The notes: generated from the letters alone by a model not told the origin. A DNA stretch of 64,000 nt from Bog-257 sp963846715 (GCA_963846715.1 CAWJXA010000006.1:248001-312000); one strand, 5' to 3'; shown: positions 26,538 through 35,781, counted from the first letter of the stretch. Made by a program: numbers and translations.

Positions 26538-26987
26538 CTAAGAACAGGGATCAAGAACAGGTATTCCTTCTTGTGCGGCGGCGTTGAGAAGCTCTCGATC
26601 GGAGCAAACAAAAACGGGGACGTCGCTTCCCGCCGAACTCTTCAAGGCCAAATACCCAGCTAACTGAACTGCATCAAACGCACGCAAGGCATACCGATCG
26701 ACGAGCATGGAAGCGAGGTCCAGTACGAAGTCGGTGACTGCTTGAGTAATAAATCTACCCTCGATGTGGCGTTTGAACACGTCGAGGAGTTGAGTGGCAA
26801 CCGCCGCTGGAATTTCTCCACTTCTTTCACGCCTCCGCACGGCGGATCGGAGTTCGACTTGTGCCAACGCGAGGATGGCTAAACGGCTTTCGCTTGCACG
26901 ATCCGCTAGAGACAACAAGCGCTCCGTCCCGGGTTCACGGACATACAGCTTGACCAGAGCGCTTGTGTCCAAGTAGTAGAGTGGCAA
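26538..26987 (-). CDS. PIN-domain ribonuclease toxin (VapC-like)
   Basis: A 149-residue PIN domain. Acidic residues of the active site are visible: Asp7 in YYLDTSALVK, Glu45 in QVELRSAV, Asp104 in LRAFDAVQLA and an Asp in FVCSDRELL. It is probably a toxin cutting tRNA or rRNA. It begins 3 bp after the gene for a 228-residue protein on the same strand, so the two look like a toxin-antitoxin pair with the larger protein as partner. That partner is not a usual small VapB. Confidence 0.85.
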   Translation of the reverse strand: MPLYYLDTSALVKLYVREPGTERLLSLADRASESRLAILALAQVELRSAVRRRERSGEIPAAVATQLLDVFKRHIEGRFITQAVTDFVLDLASMLVDRYALRAFDAVQLAGYLALKSSAGSDVPVFVCSDRELLNAAAQEGIPVLDPCS

Positions 26988-26990
26988 CGC

Positions 26991-27677
26991 TCAGCGCCTC
27001 TCACGGAGAATCGTTGAGGATAGCGGCTCTCCGCGAATCTCGATCGGACGAAACTCCGGCTCGGAATCTCCAGGTTGGCCCAGCGCTGCCTTGACTCTCG
27101 GCATCAGCCGGTTCAACCTGATGGTCGTTACCGGGAATTGCGGGGCTTTAGGGTTGGGCACCTTGCTGGTAAGAATCAATTGCTTCTTGATTGCCAAATC
27201 AAGCGTGTCCTTACGTTCGATGTCGGTCACCGCAGAGGCAATAGGTGCAAGCGGCAGAATCTCGTCCCTGAATTTCTTCAAAGGAACAAAGTTCCAACCT
27301 GGTGTGGACTCTGCGCGGTCCAGAGCTCTCAGCAAGTCGGTCTCGGCAGATTCAGGATTGCTGTTCACACCAGTGTCATCTCGAACGTGGGGCTGAGGAT
27401 GGACTTGGGCTGGGTTCAAGTTTTGTCCTAACTTGTCGGCAGTGCTTGGTGGTTGCGGTTCCCGACCTACGGCTTCGAATCGAATTTCGATCCGGCCGGA
27501 TTCCGGAGACCAATTATTCGCTGACGCATTGCTCTTTTTTTTCCGCCGATTTGCATCCAGTAAAGAAACTCGCACTTGACAATATTCAGGAAGGGCGTAA
27601 TTGAAGTCGTGCAAAATATGCTTCAGCGGATCACCCAGTTTTTGGGCAAACTGAGGCTCTAACTCTTCTATTTTCAT
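26991..27677 (-). CDS. Putative antitoxin partner of the PIN protein, novel type
   Basis: About 228 residues from ATG 27677, with GAGG 8 nt upstream (preferred over TTG 27695). The N-terminal part (LGDPLKHILHDFNYALPEY) leads to a basic, Ser/Asn-rich stretch (ANRRKKKSNASANNW), a Pro-rich linker, and a C-terminal domain with WNFVPLKKFRDEILP, RKDTLDLAIKKQLI and FPVTTIRLNRLMP that may be a winged helix. I do not recognise it as a known antitoxin family. Context (3 bp from a PIN gene and its own strong promoter) suggests the role. It is somewhat AT-richer than its neighbours at its start. Confidence 0.6.
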   Translation of the reverse strand: MKIEELEPQFAQKLGDPLKHILHDFNYALPEYCQVRVSLLDANRRKKKSNASANNWSPESGRIEIRFEAVGREPQPPSTADKLGQNLNPAQVHPQPHVRDDTGVNSNPESAETDLLRALDRAESTPGWNFVPLKKFRDEILPLAPIASAVTDIERKDTLDLAIKKQLILTSKVPNPKAPQFPVTTIRLNRLMPRVKAALGQPGDSEPEFRPIEIRGEPLSSTILRERR

Positions 27678-27734
27678 TCTCGTACCTCTATACAATTTTC
27701 TAAAATAAGTCTAAGCTAATACTGGCTGCTATAT

Positions 27735-27764
27735 ATAATATAAAGCGATGATCGGTCTTGTCAA
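27735..27764 (-). promoter_or_regulatory. Near-consensus promoter of the PIN toxin-antitoxin pair
   Basis: Reading the minus strand, TTGACA (27764-27759) is followed after 16 bp by TATATT, or after 18 bp by TATTAT, in an AT-rich island unlike the GC-rich surroundings. The start codon lies about 60 bp downstream. The small palindrome CGAT-G-ATCG lies in the spacer. This is one of the strongest-looking sigma-70 promoters in the window. Confidence 0.65.
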
Positions 27765-27773
27765 GCAAAATCT

Positions 27774-29063
27774 TTATCGCACTAGAATCTCACGCGTCAG
27801 TTGGTCCATTCGCTGCTGAACTTCCTGGTATTTGTCGCCGGTCGACGGGCCTGCAAACCCGGCGTGAATGGCATGAACTCGTCCATCGCGATCGAGAAAA
27901 ATCGTGGTCGGGTAGGCGCCGAAGTTCACCAACTGAGGTAACGTCTTTTCGATTTGTCCGTCGGCTGTGGTGCCGGCTAGTAGCAGTGGGAAGCTTATGC
28001 CGTACTTGGCTCGATAGATTCCAATCTGTCGCAGGTTGCGCGCGTTGTCATCCGTGTACTCGTATGCGAGGCCAACGATCTCGAGTCCTTGCGAACGGTA
28101 CTTGCGGTAGAGTTGCTCGAGAATCGGGGCCTCATCATGGCAATTCGGACACCACGTGCCAAAGATATCCACGATGACCGCTTTGTCTTTGAATTGCGGG
28201 CTGGCCTGATCTACGGCCTTCCCTGATGCATCCACTCCACGGAAGCGAAACGACTGCAGTGGATCCTGGACCCGTGTAAGGCTTCCCGCCTGCGTGTTTG
28301 GGTCCGCGCTGGCGGTGTCTTCGCTGCGTTTTGCGGTGAAGGGCGCCGAAGAGGCGACCCCTGCGATTTGTCCTTTCAGGCTGCCGTCAGGCTGGAAATC
28401 GCCGTCAAGCGCAAGCACATGAATGCCGTCGAACCGGCTTAAGTGAAAATGGGTGTGTCCACCTGCGTCGTTGTAGACCCGGCCGTGCAACAGACCGGTG
28501 TCGCCGCTTACTGGCTCAAGAATGCCGGTAGCATGCACTTTTCCATCAGAGGTCGCCATGGTCTCTTGTTGGAATGTGGCGAGCGTGATTTTGTCTTCGC
28601 CGGCTGTCGGCCTCGTGAATAGCCAACTGCCCGCCAACGTCGGACCCGTCCACGCCTTTCCGGGGGTGGCTTCCTGATGCAGAATCAGAGTCAGTGGAAT
28701 GTTCACGATTCCCTTGCTGGTCAGCCGCGAGTACTCGCCTTCTATCTGTTGCGGGGAGACCATGTGCCCAACCAAGGTTCCGTCGTAATAATCGAGCCGG
28801 AGTGTCAGCACCGAACCGTCCCACGTGGCACTGCTAAACGGCTGGCGATCGGTGCCATTCATTAGTACGGCACTGATTCCCTTTTCCCCCGGCGTCAGCT
28901 CGATTCCGAAGTTCACGTCTCCAGCCGAAGTCCGGATGGAACCGTCCCAGAGTCCCTCCGGGGATTGCGTCTTAGTCTCGCCCGCCGTTACGGAGCAGGC
29001 AGAGAGGAACATCAGCGTTAGAGCGAAACACAGGAAGCGGCCAAATCGCTGAGCGCACGTCAA
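27774..29063 (-). CDS. Lipoprotein with C-terminal TlpA-like thioredoxin domain
   Basis: A 429-residue protein. Signal peptide with lipobox LMFLSAC (Cys23). The middle (about 35-270) is beta-rich, with repeated lipocalin-like strands (GLWDGSIRTSAGDVNFGIEL). The C-terminal AhpC/TSA-TlpA domain (about 275-429) has the redox motif GTWCPNCHDEAP and FGAYPTTIFLDRDG with the cis-Pro. It is probably an envelope thiol-disulfide reductase. The fused beta domain may bind a substrate or anchor the enzyme. Confidence 0.85.
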   Translation of the reverse strand: MTCAQRFGRFLCFALTLMFLSACSVTAGETKTQSPEGLWDGSIRTSAGDVNFGIELTPGEKGISAVLMNGTDRQPFSSATWDGSVLTLRLDYYDGTLVGHMVSPQQIEGEYSRLTSKGIVNIPLTLILHQEATPGKAWTGPTLAGSWLFTRPTAGEDKITLATFQQETMATSDGKVHATGILEPVSGDTGLLHGRVYNDAGGHTHFHLSRFDGIHVLALDGDFQPDGSLKGQIAGVASSAPFTAKRSEDTASADPNTQAGSLTRVQDPLQSFRFRGVDASGKAVDQASPQFKDKAVIVDIFGTWCPNCHDEAPILEQLYRKYRSQGLEIVGLAYEYTDDNARNLRQIGIYRAKYGISFPLLLAGTTADGQIEKTLPQLVNFGAYPTTIFLDRDGRVHAIHAGFAGPSTGDKYQEVQQRMDQLTREILVR

Positions 29064-29203
29064 GAAATTCCCCTCACGTGCATTAATTATCGCTCATGGA
29101 AAGCACTTCGAGGTAAGGGTCGATTTTTCGCGCAGAGAATACAGCTAGAGCGGGGCAGCAAAGAATCCGATCTTTACCGCCGCGTGAATGGGCTTGATGC
29201 TTA

Positions 29204-29431
29204 CTAAACGACCTGGTGGTCGGTCCGGAACTTGTGTTCCAAGCTTTCCATCTGGTCTTTCAGGCGGAGCTTCAGCTTCTTCAGTCGCACTTCCTCGACC
29301 TTCTCATCTTCAGAGAGATATTTTTTCTGAATCAAATTTTCGAGGCGCTGCGAATACTGCGAGTGCTCATCCGCCAAGCGGCGGAATTCATCGTTACTGG
29401 CAAGAAGCTGATCGCGTACCTGAGTTGCCAT
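29204..29431 (-). CDS. YdcH/DUF465 family small coiled-coil protein
   Basis: A 75-residue, highly charged helical protein: FRRLADEHSQYSQRLENLI, then KLKLRLKDQMESLEHKF. The LK-RLK-KD pattern and length fit DUF465 (YdcH), a small family predicted to form a helical hairpin. Function unknown. It stands alone between the TlpA-like gene and rimI, all on the minus strand. Confidence 0.8.
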   Translation of the reverse strand: MATQVRDQLLASNDEFRRLADEHSQYSQRLENLIQKKYLSEDEKVEEVRLKKLKLRLKDQMESLEHKFRTDHQVV

Positions 29432-29478
29432 TCAGTGAACCTCCGGAGAGATGCAAAATCCAAACGCTAGCATAGGAC

Positions 29479-29962
29479 CTATTTCGCTTCAAGGCCAAAT
29501 TGTCGCAGATCTGTAATAGAAAAACATAACAGCAACGCGTCTTCATCGGGCTGGCGGTAATAGTTAGTGCGTCGTCCTTGCTGGTTAAATCCAAGTTTTT
29601 CATAGAGTCCGCGCGCCGCCACATTCGATTCGCGGACCTCTAGTTGCACGGAAGTGGCTCCAGCCGATCTGGCACTTAGGAGCACTTCCCGAACTAATTG
29701 GATGCCGATCCCACGCTTGCGTTTTTCCCGGGCGACCACTACATTTTCAATTTCCCATTCGCAGGTAGCGCAACGCGCGATCACAAAGCCCTGCACTTCG
29801 TCCGTCTCTTCTTCGACAGGCGACCAGCGCGATTCTCGGCGGCGCTTCCGTGGAGAACAGCGCGTCGTATTCGCAGTCCGCCCAGTGCGCTGCGGTATCA
29901 CTTTCCTGCTCAAGCGCCCGAATGGCCGCCACGTCGTCGGGGGTCGCGCGCCGGATCAGCAC
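29479..29962 (-). pseudogene. rimI: RimI-like N-acetyltransferase with a +1 frameshift
   Basis: The N-terminal half reads from GTG 29962 (MLIRRATPDDVAAIRALEQE to PRIALVA), then loses frame. The C-terminal half (EVQGFVIARCATCEWEIENV, RGIGIQLVREVL, ARGLYEKLGFNQQGRR) is in the neighbouring frame. One extra base near 29818 explains it, and joining gives a normal GNAT protein of about 160 residues. RimI acetylates the N-terminus of ribosomal protein S18 and is often next to tsaB, as here (the start overlaps the tsaB stop). A gene caller would report only 29479-29913. Confidence 0.8.
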
Positions 29963-30639
29963 TGCGTCTTCTTCGCCGTCGAAAATAGCTCGGCATCGGA
30001 GCGGCGCATGTAGTTGACGTCGACGGTAGCAGGATCTGCGGTTTCTCCGGCTACCAATTTTCGAACACCGATGCGGCCGATCTCGCCGGCTTCAACGGGC
30101 GCAACTAAGATGACATTGCGATTCCCGGCTCGCAATCCTTCCGCAACTTTGGCGTCCACGGTAATAACGTCACTGCCCTGGCCTGAAGATTGCGCAGCGA
30201 ATTCGTCCAGCTTGGCAATGTACTCGCGAATTGGCACGGCGTGGCCGGAACCGATCTGGTATTCGCCCACGTAGATCTCACCCCGTCCGGCGTCCAACAC
30301 CGCGATTGCGTCTGCCCGTCCGTGCGCGAGCACGAGAGCCTCCAGCATCGAGACCGTTGCCAGCGGCTTACGCAGCACTTCGCAAAGCCCTTTGACCGTA
30401 GACAGACCCACGCGCAACCCGGTGAACGAACCCGGGCCGGAGACCACCACGAATCCCTCAACCTCAGTCTTGCTCAGATGATTTTGCTGGAGCGCTTCCT
30501 CAATTCGCGGAAGCAATTGTGCCGAGTACATGCCGCCCTCAAGCGACGTCAGTTGCAGGATTTCGAAGCTGTTGGCATCGCCGCGGCACAGGGCAATGCT
30601 TCCCTTGCGGCCCGAAGTATCCACCGAGACGATCAGCAT
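29956..30639 (-). CDS. tsaB: tRNA t6A37 synthesis protein TsaB
   Basis: A 227-residue TsaB, partner of TsaD and TsaE in making N6-threonylcarbamoyl-adenosine in ANN-reading tRNAs. It has the N-terminal ASKHA fold (MLIVSVDTSGRKGSIALC), VVVSGPGSFTGLRVGLSTVK and DAGRGEIYVG. The usual C-terminal substrate-binding half is less conserved, as in the family. Its stop overlaps the rimI start (GTGCTGA). tsaD lies about 22 kb away in this window. Confidence 0.92.
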   Translation of the reverse strand: MLIVSVDTSGRKGSIALCRGDANSFEILQLTSLEGGMYSAQLLPRIEEALQQNHLSKTEVEGFVVVSGPGSFTGLRVGLSTVKGLCEVLRKPLATVSMLEALVLAHGRADAIAVLDAGRGEIYVGEYQIGSGHAVPIREYIAKLDEFAAQSSGQGSDVITVDAKVAEGLRAGNRNVILVAPVEAGEIGRIGVRKLVAGETADPATVDVNYMRRSDAELFSTAKKTQC

Positions 30640-30644
30640 CCGCT

Positions 30645-31052
30645 TCAGACGCCCAAGGGAGCGTCTTCCACCAGTTCCAGCAGCACGCCTCCCGCGCTGG
30701 AAGGGTGAACAAAAACGTAGAGATGTCCGCCGGCGCCAATTTTGATTTCGTCCGAAATCAGGCGGGTTCCCGATGCCTTCAGGCGCTCAACCGTGCCGGC
30801 CAGGTCGTCGATGTGCAGAGCCACGTGGTGAAGACCTTCGCCGCGCTTGGCGAGGAACTTTCCAATCGGCGAGTCGGGCGAGGTTGGCTCCAACAACTCG
30901 AGGCGGCTCTCGCCGATCGGGACCATGGCCAGCCGCACCTTTTCCGCTTCCACAGTCTCTTCCGGCATTACATTCATGCCTAGCTTCTCGTAGAACTTTC
31001 TGGCTTCCGCCAGCGACTTCACTGCGATACCAAGATGGTCGATCTGAGTCAT
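30645..31052 (-). CDS. mce: Methylmalonyl-CoA epimerase
   Basis: A 135-residue vicinal-oxygen-chelate enzyme that interconverts (R)- and (S)-methylmalonyl-CoA. Metal ligands sit in QIDHLGIAV (His), GLHHVALHI (His) and VLLELVED (Glu). The start overlaps the meaB stop (ATGA), giving a meaB-mce unit that ends just before tsaB. It implies use of methylmalonyl-CoA mutase, encoded elsewhere. Confidence 0.93.
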   Translation of the reverse strand: MTQIDHLGIAVKSLAEARKFYEKLGMNVMPEETVEAEKVRLAMVPIGESRLELLEPTSPDSPIGKFLAKRGEGLHHVALHIDDLAGTVERLKASGTRLISDEIKIGAGGHLYVFVHPSSAGGVLLELVEDAPLGV

Positions 31053-32035
31053 TCTGGTTTCCCCAAATTGTCGATAATCTTCTCTACCAGAGAATACGGG
31101 TCACGCTTGTGCTCGGCAACCTCCGCCGCGTAGCGCGTGGCTTCGCCTTCGCTGAGGTAATACGAAAGAACGCGCTGGAAAAGCGCGTCGCGCAACATCT
31201 CCGCGATGCGCTCGCGCCAGTTCTCAATGCGGCGGGTGCGCGCACGGCCGTCCTGCTGAAGATACGCAAGATATTTTTCGATTGCCTCCAGCAATTCGGT
31301 TATGCCAGTCCCGGTGCTGGCCACGGTTTTCACGATGGGAGGCGTCCAATTATCTTTGCGCATGGCCAGCGATTGCATGGCGCGAATTTCGCGTTCCACT
31401 CGCTCAGCGCCGTCGCGGTCGGACTTGTTGATGACGAAAATGTCGGCAATTTCCATGATGCCGGCCTTGATGGTTTGCACATCGTCGCCCATGCCCGGAA
31501 CCAGCACCACGATGGTCACATCCGCCAGGCGAACGATGTCCACCTCGTCCTGTCCCACGCCAACCGTCTCGATCATCACAATGTCGCGGCCGCTGGCGTC
31601 GAGCACGGTGGCTACATCGGCGGTGGTGCTGGCCAGGCCGCCGAGCGAGCCGCGCGTGGCCATGCTGCGAATGTAAATTCCCGGATCCGCATGGTGCGAC
31701 TGCATGCGAATTCGATCGCCAAGAATCGCTCCGCCGCTGAAGGGGCTGGTGGGATCAACAGCTACGATGCCGATGGTCTTCCCCTGCTTGCGATAGGCAT
31801 GTGCAACCTGATCGACCAACGTACTCTTGCCGGCGCCGGGCGAACCCGTCAGGCCAAGCAGAATGGCCCTGCCGCTGGATGGGAAAAGCGCCTTCAGCAA
31901 TTCGGTGGATTGTGGGCCGTGATCTTCGACGATGGAAATGCCTCGCGCCAAGGCGCGCGGCTCTCCGGCACGGATTCGCTTAACAAGGTCCTGAATTTGA
32001 TCGTTCGTGCTCAACCAGTAGCCACCAATAAACAA
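31049..32035 (-). CDS. meaB: Methylmalonyl-CoA mutase-associated GTPase MeaB
   Basis: A 328-residue G3E GTPase that loads and protects adenosylcobalamin-dependent methylmalonyl-CoA mutase. The Walker A motif GSPGAGKST, VDPTSPFSGGAILGDRIRM, the IETVGVGQDE switch region and the base-recognition NKSD are present. A C-terminal helical dimerisation arm (residues about 270-328) is normal. Coupled to mce; the antisense 424-aa ORF on the plus strand is a shadow. Confidence 0.95.
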   Translation of the reverse strand: MFIGGYWLSTNDQIQDLVKRIRAGEPRALARGISIVEDHGPQSTELLKALFPSSGRAILLGLTGSPGAGKSTLVDQVAHAYRKQGKTIGIVAVDPTSPFSGGAILGDRIRMQSHHADPGIYIRSMATRGSLGGLASTTADVATVLDASGRDIVMIETVGVGQDEVDIVRLADVTIVVLVPGMGDDVQTIKAGIMEIADIFVINKSDRDGAERVEREIRAMQSLAMRKDNWTPPIVKTVASTGTGITELLEAIEKYLAYLQQDGRARTRRIENWRERIAEMLRDALFQRVLSYYLSEGEATRYAAEVAEHKRDPYSLVEKIIDNLGKPE

Positions 32036-32502
32036 GACTATCAGTAGCGGCAGAAATTAGTCGTGTTACGACTTCGTGCAGTACAGCGCTTCCTGACCTT
32101 GGGGGCACTCCGGGGCGCGAAGAGTTTTCCGATTAGATGGCCCGTACTTGATACTTGCTTTTTCCAAAGTTGGCGATAAAATGACCCGCAATAATCTTTA
32201 ACTGATTTTGACTGCCACGAAAGGCACAAAGACCACTCGTCTAATCCATCTGACCGCATGGAAGGCCCAGGCTGACTAAAACGAAGAGCTGAAATTGCTC
32301 GTTCAATCTGACTAACGGGACGATCAGTTAGTCCGTGCTGTGCCACAGGATGACGCGCTAACCGGCCTACGCCGCCATCGGCCTGCTGTACCGGCGGGAG
32401 CGGAGGGCTGGAACAGGGTCAATCAAACTTGACCCCCCGGCTCCTTTATTACCTTTGGACATTTGTTGACGGTCTGTAAACGACAAGGAGGTCAGGAGAG
32501 CC
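32036..32502. other. Intergenic region with one short palindrome
   Basis: This 467-bp gap lies between divergent meaB and the TonB-like gene. GGGTCAA-TCAAAC-TTGACCC (perfect 7-bp arms) lies near 32416-32435, and a strong ribosome site (AAGGAGG) sits near its right end. A 101-codon minus-strand ORF (32041-32346) has no family features and is not annotated. No RNA gene recognised. Confidence 0.45.
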
Positions 32503-34530
32503 ATGTTGCCCGAGACCCTACCCCCCAACGAAGTGCAGAAAACTTCCTCTACCCAGACTTCGGCGGTGCAATCTAAACTTGCAGATCTACCAGACACAAT
32601 AGCTGTTTCTCTTGCGTCTCTCGACCATTCTTCAGCTCTGCTCTACGAAGCCTTGGAAAATCTCAAGGCGGCCAAGTCAGTCGACATGGCCGAGGTCGAG
32701 GGACACCTTAGGGCGGCCGCCAAATCTGCTGACGCAGTGCGCCAATTCGTTCAGTCGGAGTGCCCCCAGGCCTCATGGCAAAACCGGGACGAACTCAATG
32801 CACTCATTGCGAAGGTCCAACAGATTCTGGAAGCCAGAGCTTTAGCGCAACAGCGTTCTACCCGTCTGCTGGCGCTAGCGACAGAGTTGGAGCGCGGCAG
32901 CATTGTGCATCGCCGGGTACAGCGTCTGAATGAACTGAATCAACTGCGCGAGCAAGCGATCAACGAATTGCGCTCGCTGGCCGGAGTGGAAGGAGCACCA
33001 TCATCACTGCCCGGCCCTGACTCAGACCAATGGATGGAGTGGGCGTGCGCCTTGCAAGAGCCTCAAGATGCGGAATCTCTGCAGGCGCTTCGCACCGGAT
33101 TCCCACACCTCGATGACTTTGTTGCCAATATAGAGTTCAGCATGTGGGTAGCGGCGAAGACGCTAACCTCGAAGGGTCCACCCGGACCGGACGGAGCGGG
33201 CGATGGGTCGTATGCCGAACCGTCACGGCCAGATGGCGGCAGTTCTGCGGAACCTATCGCGTCGTCAGGTTCCATGCGGACTTCCATGGAGGAAGTTGAT
33301 TCTTCAGGAGAGCGCGGCGTGCCGCGATTCCCCGAGTTGCTCAGCAGGTCGCCGTTACCGTCGCACGAGTCGAGTACTCTCACCCCCAACGACGCTTCCC
33401 CACCGCATACCGAAGAAGCGAGTCAACGCATACAGGAGCAGGAACAAGCGCTGCTGGCGAGCATGATGGACCTCGTCAGTGACCCGACAGGTCACTTCAA
33501 CCCGGCCTCCGAGCGTCCCTTTACCGCTGCTTTCCTCCGCGACAACCGGACCCCCTCGCCGACTACCGCCGGTGGCACGGACGATCGCCCCAACCCTCCC
33601 GCCGAGGCTCCTTCCCCGACGAAAGTTGCTCCTGATACCAACGCTGCAGCGGCAGTAACGCCCAACCGGAAAGCCGGAGTTGAACGTGTTTGGAATGGAA
33701 AATGGTTGATGCTGCTGGCGATCGTCGCGCTGCTGACGTTTGTGGGTGTGGAAATCACCATGTCGAGATCGCACACCATCCATGCCAGCAGTGCTCCGGT
33801 TGGAGCGATCGAGAACAAGGTTCCGGACCAGGCACGAGGCAACACCCACCCTCAACCTCTAGTCTCCCCTGTTTCCGAGACGCGAAGTTCCAGTCCGAAG
33901 CCTCCGGCAGAGAAACAATCCAAGCCGCCGAGCCAAAGCGTCGCTTCCAAATCGAATTCGAAACCTTCGCCGGCAAAGCAGGCTAGCAACCCTGAAGCTG
34001 GAGGATCAAGCTCTCCTGGGGCGACCCCGACGAACGTCGCGATGGTCACGAAGGAATCTTCGCCCAAGAGCACAGCAGAAATGCCGAGCCCAATCCCTGG
34101 GGCCTTGCCTGTTGGGATCTCGAACGGTTTGGCAAACGTCGCCAGGGACGTCCCGGTACCTGAGCCGAAGCTAGGCAACAACGTCCCGGCTGCTGGGCCC
34201 AAGGTTGCCAGCGCTGTCCCGATTGCTGAGCCCAAGGCCGCCGATCAGCAGATCAGGGTCTCCTCAGGAGTCGCAGAAGGTCTACTTGTCCACCAAGTCA
34301 CACCGGTGTATCCGCCGATGGCCTGGCAGTTGCGCATTCAAGGGACGGTGGTGTTGGCGGCGGTAATTGCGAAGGACGGAACTGTTAAGAGCCTGCGCGT
34401 AGTGAGCGGCCACCCCATGCTGACCCAAGCGGCCATGGAGGCTGTAAGACAGTGGCGCTATAAGCCCTATCGCCTGGATGGGGAACCAGTGGAAGCCAAC
34501 ACTCAGATTCACGTCAACTTCACTCGCTGA
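32503..34530 (+). CDS. TonB C-terminal-domain protein with a large cytoplasmic half
   Basis: A 675-residue protein. Residues 1-150 are helical, with coiled-coil-like stretches (LNELNQLREQAINELRSL). Residues 200-395 are Pro/Ser-rich. A single membrane helix lies near 400-418 (WLMLLAIVALLTFVGVEI). The periplasmic part is a long Pro/Ala/Ser linker, then a TonB C-terminal domain (about 590-675: HQVTPVYPPMAWQLRIQGTV, AAMEAVRQWRYKPYRLDG). Ordinary TonB has only a short cytoplasmic tail, so this is an atypical protein. AAGGAGG lies about 12 nt upstream of the start. No exbB/exbD is nearby. Confidence 0.8.
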   Translation: MLPETLPPNEVQKTSSTQTSAVQSKLADLPDTIAVSLASLDHSSALLYEALENLKAAKSVDMAEVEGHLRAAAKSADAVRQFVQSECPQASWQNRDELNALIAKVQQILEARALAQQRSTRLLALATELERGSIVHRRVQRLNELNQLREQAINELRSLAGVEGAPSSLPGPDSDQWMEWACALQEPQDAESLQALRTGFPHLDDFVANIEFSMWVAAKTLTSKGPPGPDGAGDGSYAEPSRPDGGSSAEPIASSGSMRTSMEEVDSSGERGVPRFPELLSRSPLPSHESSTLTPNDASPPHTEEASQRIQEQEQALLASMMDLVSDPTGHFNPASERPFTAAFLRDNRTPSPTTAGGTDDRPNPPAEAPSPTKVAPDTNAAAAVTPNRKAGVERVWNGKWLMLLAIVALLTFVGVEITMSRSHTIHASSAPVGAIENKVPDQARGNTHPQPLVSPVSETRSSSPKPPAEKQSKPPSQSVASKSNSKPSPAKQASNPEAGGSSSPGATPTNVAMVTKESSPKSTAEMPSPIPGALPVGISNGLANVARDVPVPEPKLGNNVPAAGPKVASAVPIAEPKAADQQIRVSSGVAEGLLVHQVTPVYPPMAWQLRIQGTVVLAAVIAKDGTVKSLRVVSGHPMLTQAAMEAVRQWRYKPYRLDGEPVEANTQIHVNFTR

Positions 34531-34541
34531 GAGAGTACTTT

Positions 34542-35684
34542 TCAGTCCTTTAAGATCTGCCGTGCAATCACCAATCTCTGGATTTCGCTGGTGCCTTCGC
34601 CAATGGTGCACAGCTTCACGTCCCGATAAAATTTTTCGGCGGGATAGTCTTTGATGAATCCGTAGCCGCCGTGAATCTGCACGGCTTCGTTGGCGCACTT
34701 CACCGCGACCTCGCTGGTATAGAGCTTGGCCATCGAGGACTCCAACGTCGTCTTCATGCCCGCGTCTTTCATCGCGGCCGCACGATGAGTGAGTAGGCGA
34801 GCCGCGTCGATTTCCGTCGCCAGGTCGGCAAGCTTGAACGCAATTGCCTGGAATTCGCTGATTGGCTTGCCGAACTGCTTGCGCTCCTTTGAGTAATTCA
34901 GCGCGGCTTCGTAGGCTCCTTGCGCCATGCCTAGTCCGAGTGCGGCGATGGAGATGCGGCCGCCATCCAAGACCTTCATGGCGTCAATGAATCCTTCGCC
35001 TTCGTGACCCAGCAGGTTCTCGCCGGGAATTTCGCAGTCTTCGAAGATCAGCTCGGAGGTATCGCTGGCGCGCAGGCCCAGTTTGTTCTCCTTCTTTCCA
35101 GCGCGGAATCCTTTTGTGCCCTTCTCCACCGCGAATGCCGAAAGCCCGTGGGTGTTCGCCTTTTTGTCGGTAACCGCAACCACGACCGCCACATCAGCAT
35201 AGCCGCCATTGGTGATGAAGGTTTTGGTGCCGTTCAGCACCCAGTTCTTGCCCCGGCGCACGGCAGAGCAGCGTGCCCCGCCAGCATCCGAGCCCGCACC
35301 CGGCTCCGTCAGACCCCACGCGCCAATGAACTCACCGGTGGCAAGCTTGGGAATGTATTTCCGCTTCTGCTCTTCGTTGCCGGCAAGGAAGATGTGGTTC
35401 GAGCACAGCGAGGTGTGGGCCGCCACGATGATGCCCACCGAACCGTCCACACGCGAGAGTTCTTCGACAGCGGTGACGTATTCGACATAGCCCATGCCCG
35501 CGCCGCCATACTCGGTGGGAAAGATAGTACCCATCAGGCCCAGTTTGCCAAGCTCCTTGACGGTCTCCAGTGGGAAGGTGCCAGGTTCATCCCATTTCAT
35601 TACGTTGGGCGCAATCTCGCGTTCGGCAAAGTCACGCACCATTTTCTTCAACTGCAGTTGTTCGTCCGAGAGCTGAAAATCCAA
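34542..35684 (-). CDS. Acyl-CoA dehydrogenase
   Basis: A 380-residue flavoenzyme oxidising acyl-CoA to enoyl-CoA and passing electrons to ETF. Motifs: LTEPGAGSDAGG, TKTFITNGGYADV, ERKQFGKPISEFQ, IHGGYGF and the catalytic Glu region IGEGTSEIQRLVIAR. The size fits the short/medium-chain group. Start TTG 35684 is chosen because GGAGG is 5 nt upstream and homology begins with LDFQLSDEQ. The frame from 35732 adds an unlikely leader. It is downstream of the SelW-like frame and its hairpin. Confidence 0.92.
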   Translation of the reverse strand: MDFQLSDEQLQLKKMVRDFAEREIAPNVMKWDEPGTFPLETVKELGKLGLMGTIFPTEYGGAGMGYVEYVTAVEELSRVDGSVGIIVAAHTSLCSNHIFLAGNEEQKRKYIPKLATGEFIGAWGLTEPGAGSDAGGARCSAVRRGKNWVLNGTKTFITNGGYADVAVVVAVTDKKANTHGLSAFAVEKGTKGFRAGKKENKLGLRASDTSELIFEDCEIPGENLLGHEGEGFIDAMKVLDGGRISIAALGLGMAQGAYEAALNYSKERKQFGKPISEFQAIAFKLADLATEIDAARLLTHRAAAMKDAGMKTTLESSMAKLYTSEVAVKCANEAVQIHGGYGFIKDYPAEKFYRDVKLCTIGEGTSEIQRLVIARQILKD

Positions 35685-35781
35685 GCAATCCTCCGGGTAG
35701 TGGAACGCGGCAACGGTTCTAAGCAGACACACCTAGCGGCGGCCGCGCACAAAGGGGAAACAGGCGGTTATAACACATTCA

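Noticed and set aside
30773..32047. 424-codon plus-strand ORF
   Set aside because: It is antisense to mce and meaB, both clear genes.
32041..32346. 101-codon minus-strand ORF
   Set aside because: It has no ribosome site, no homology features and irregular composition, and lies in the meaB-TonB gap.
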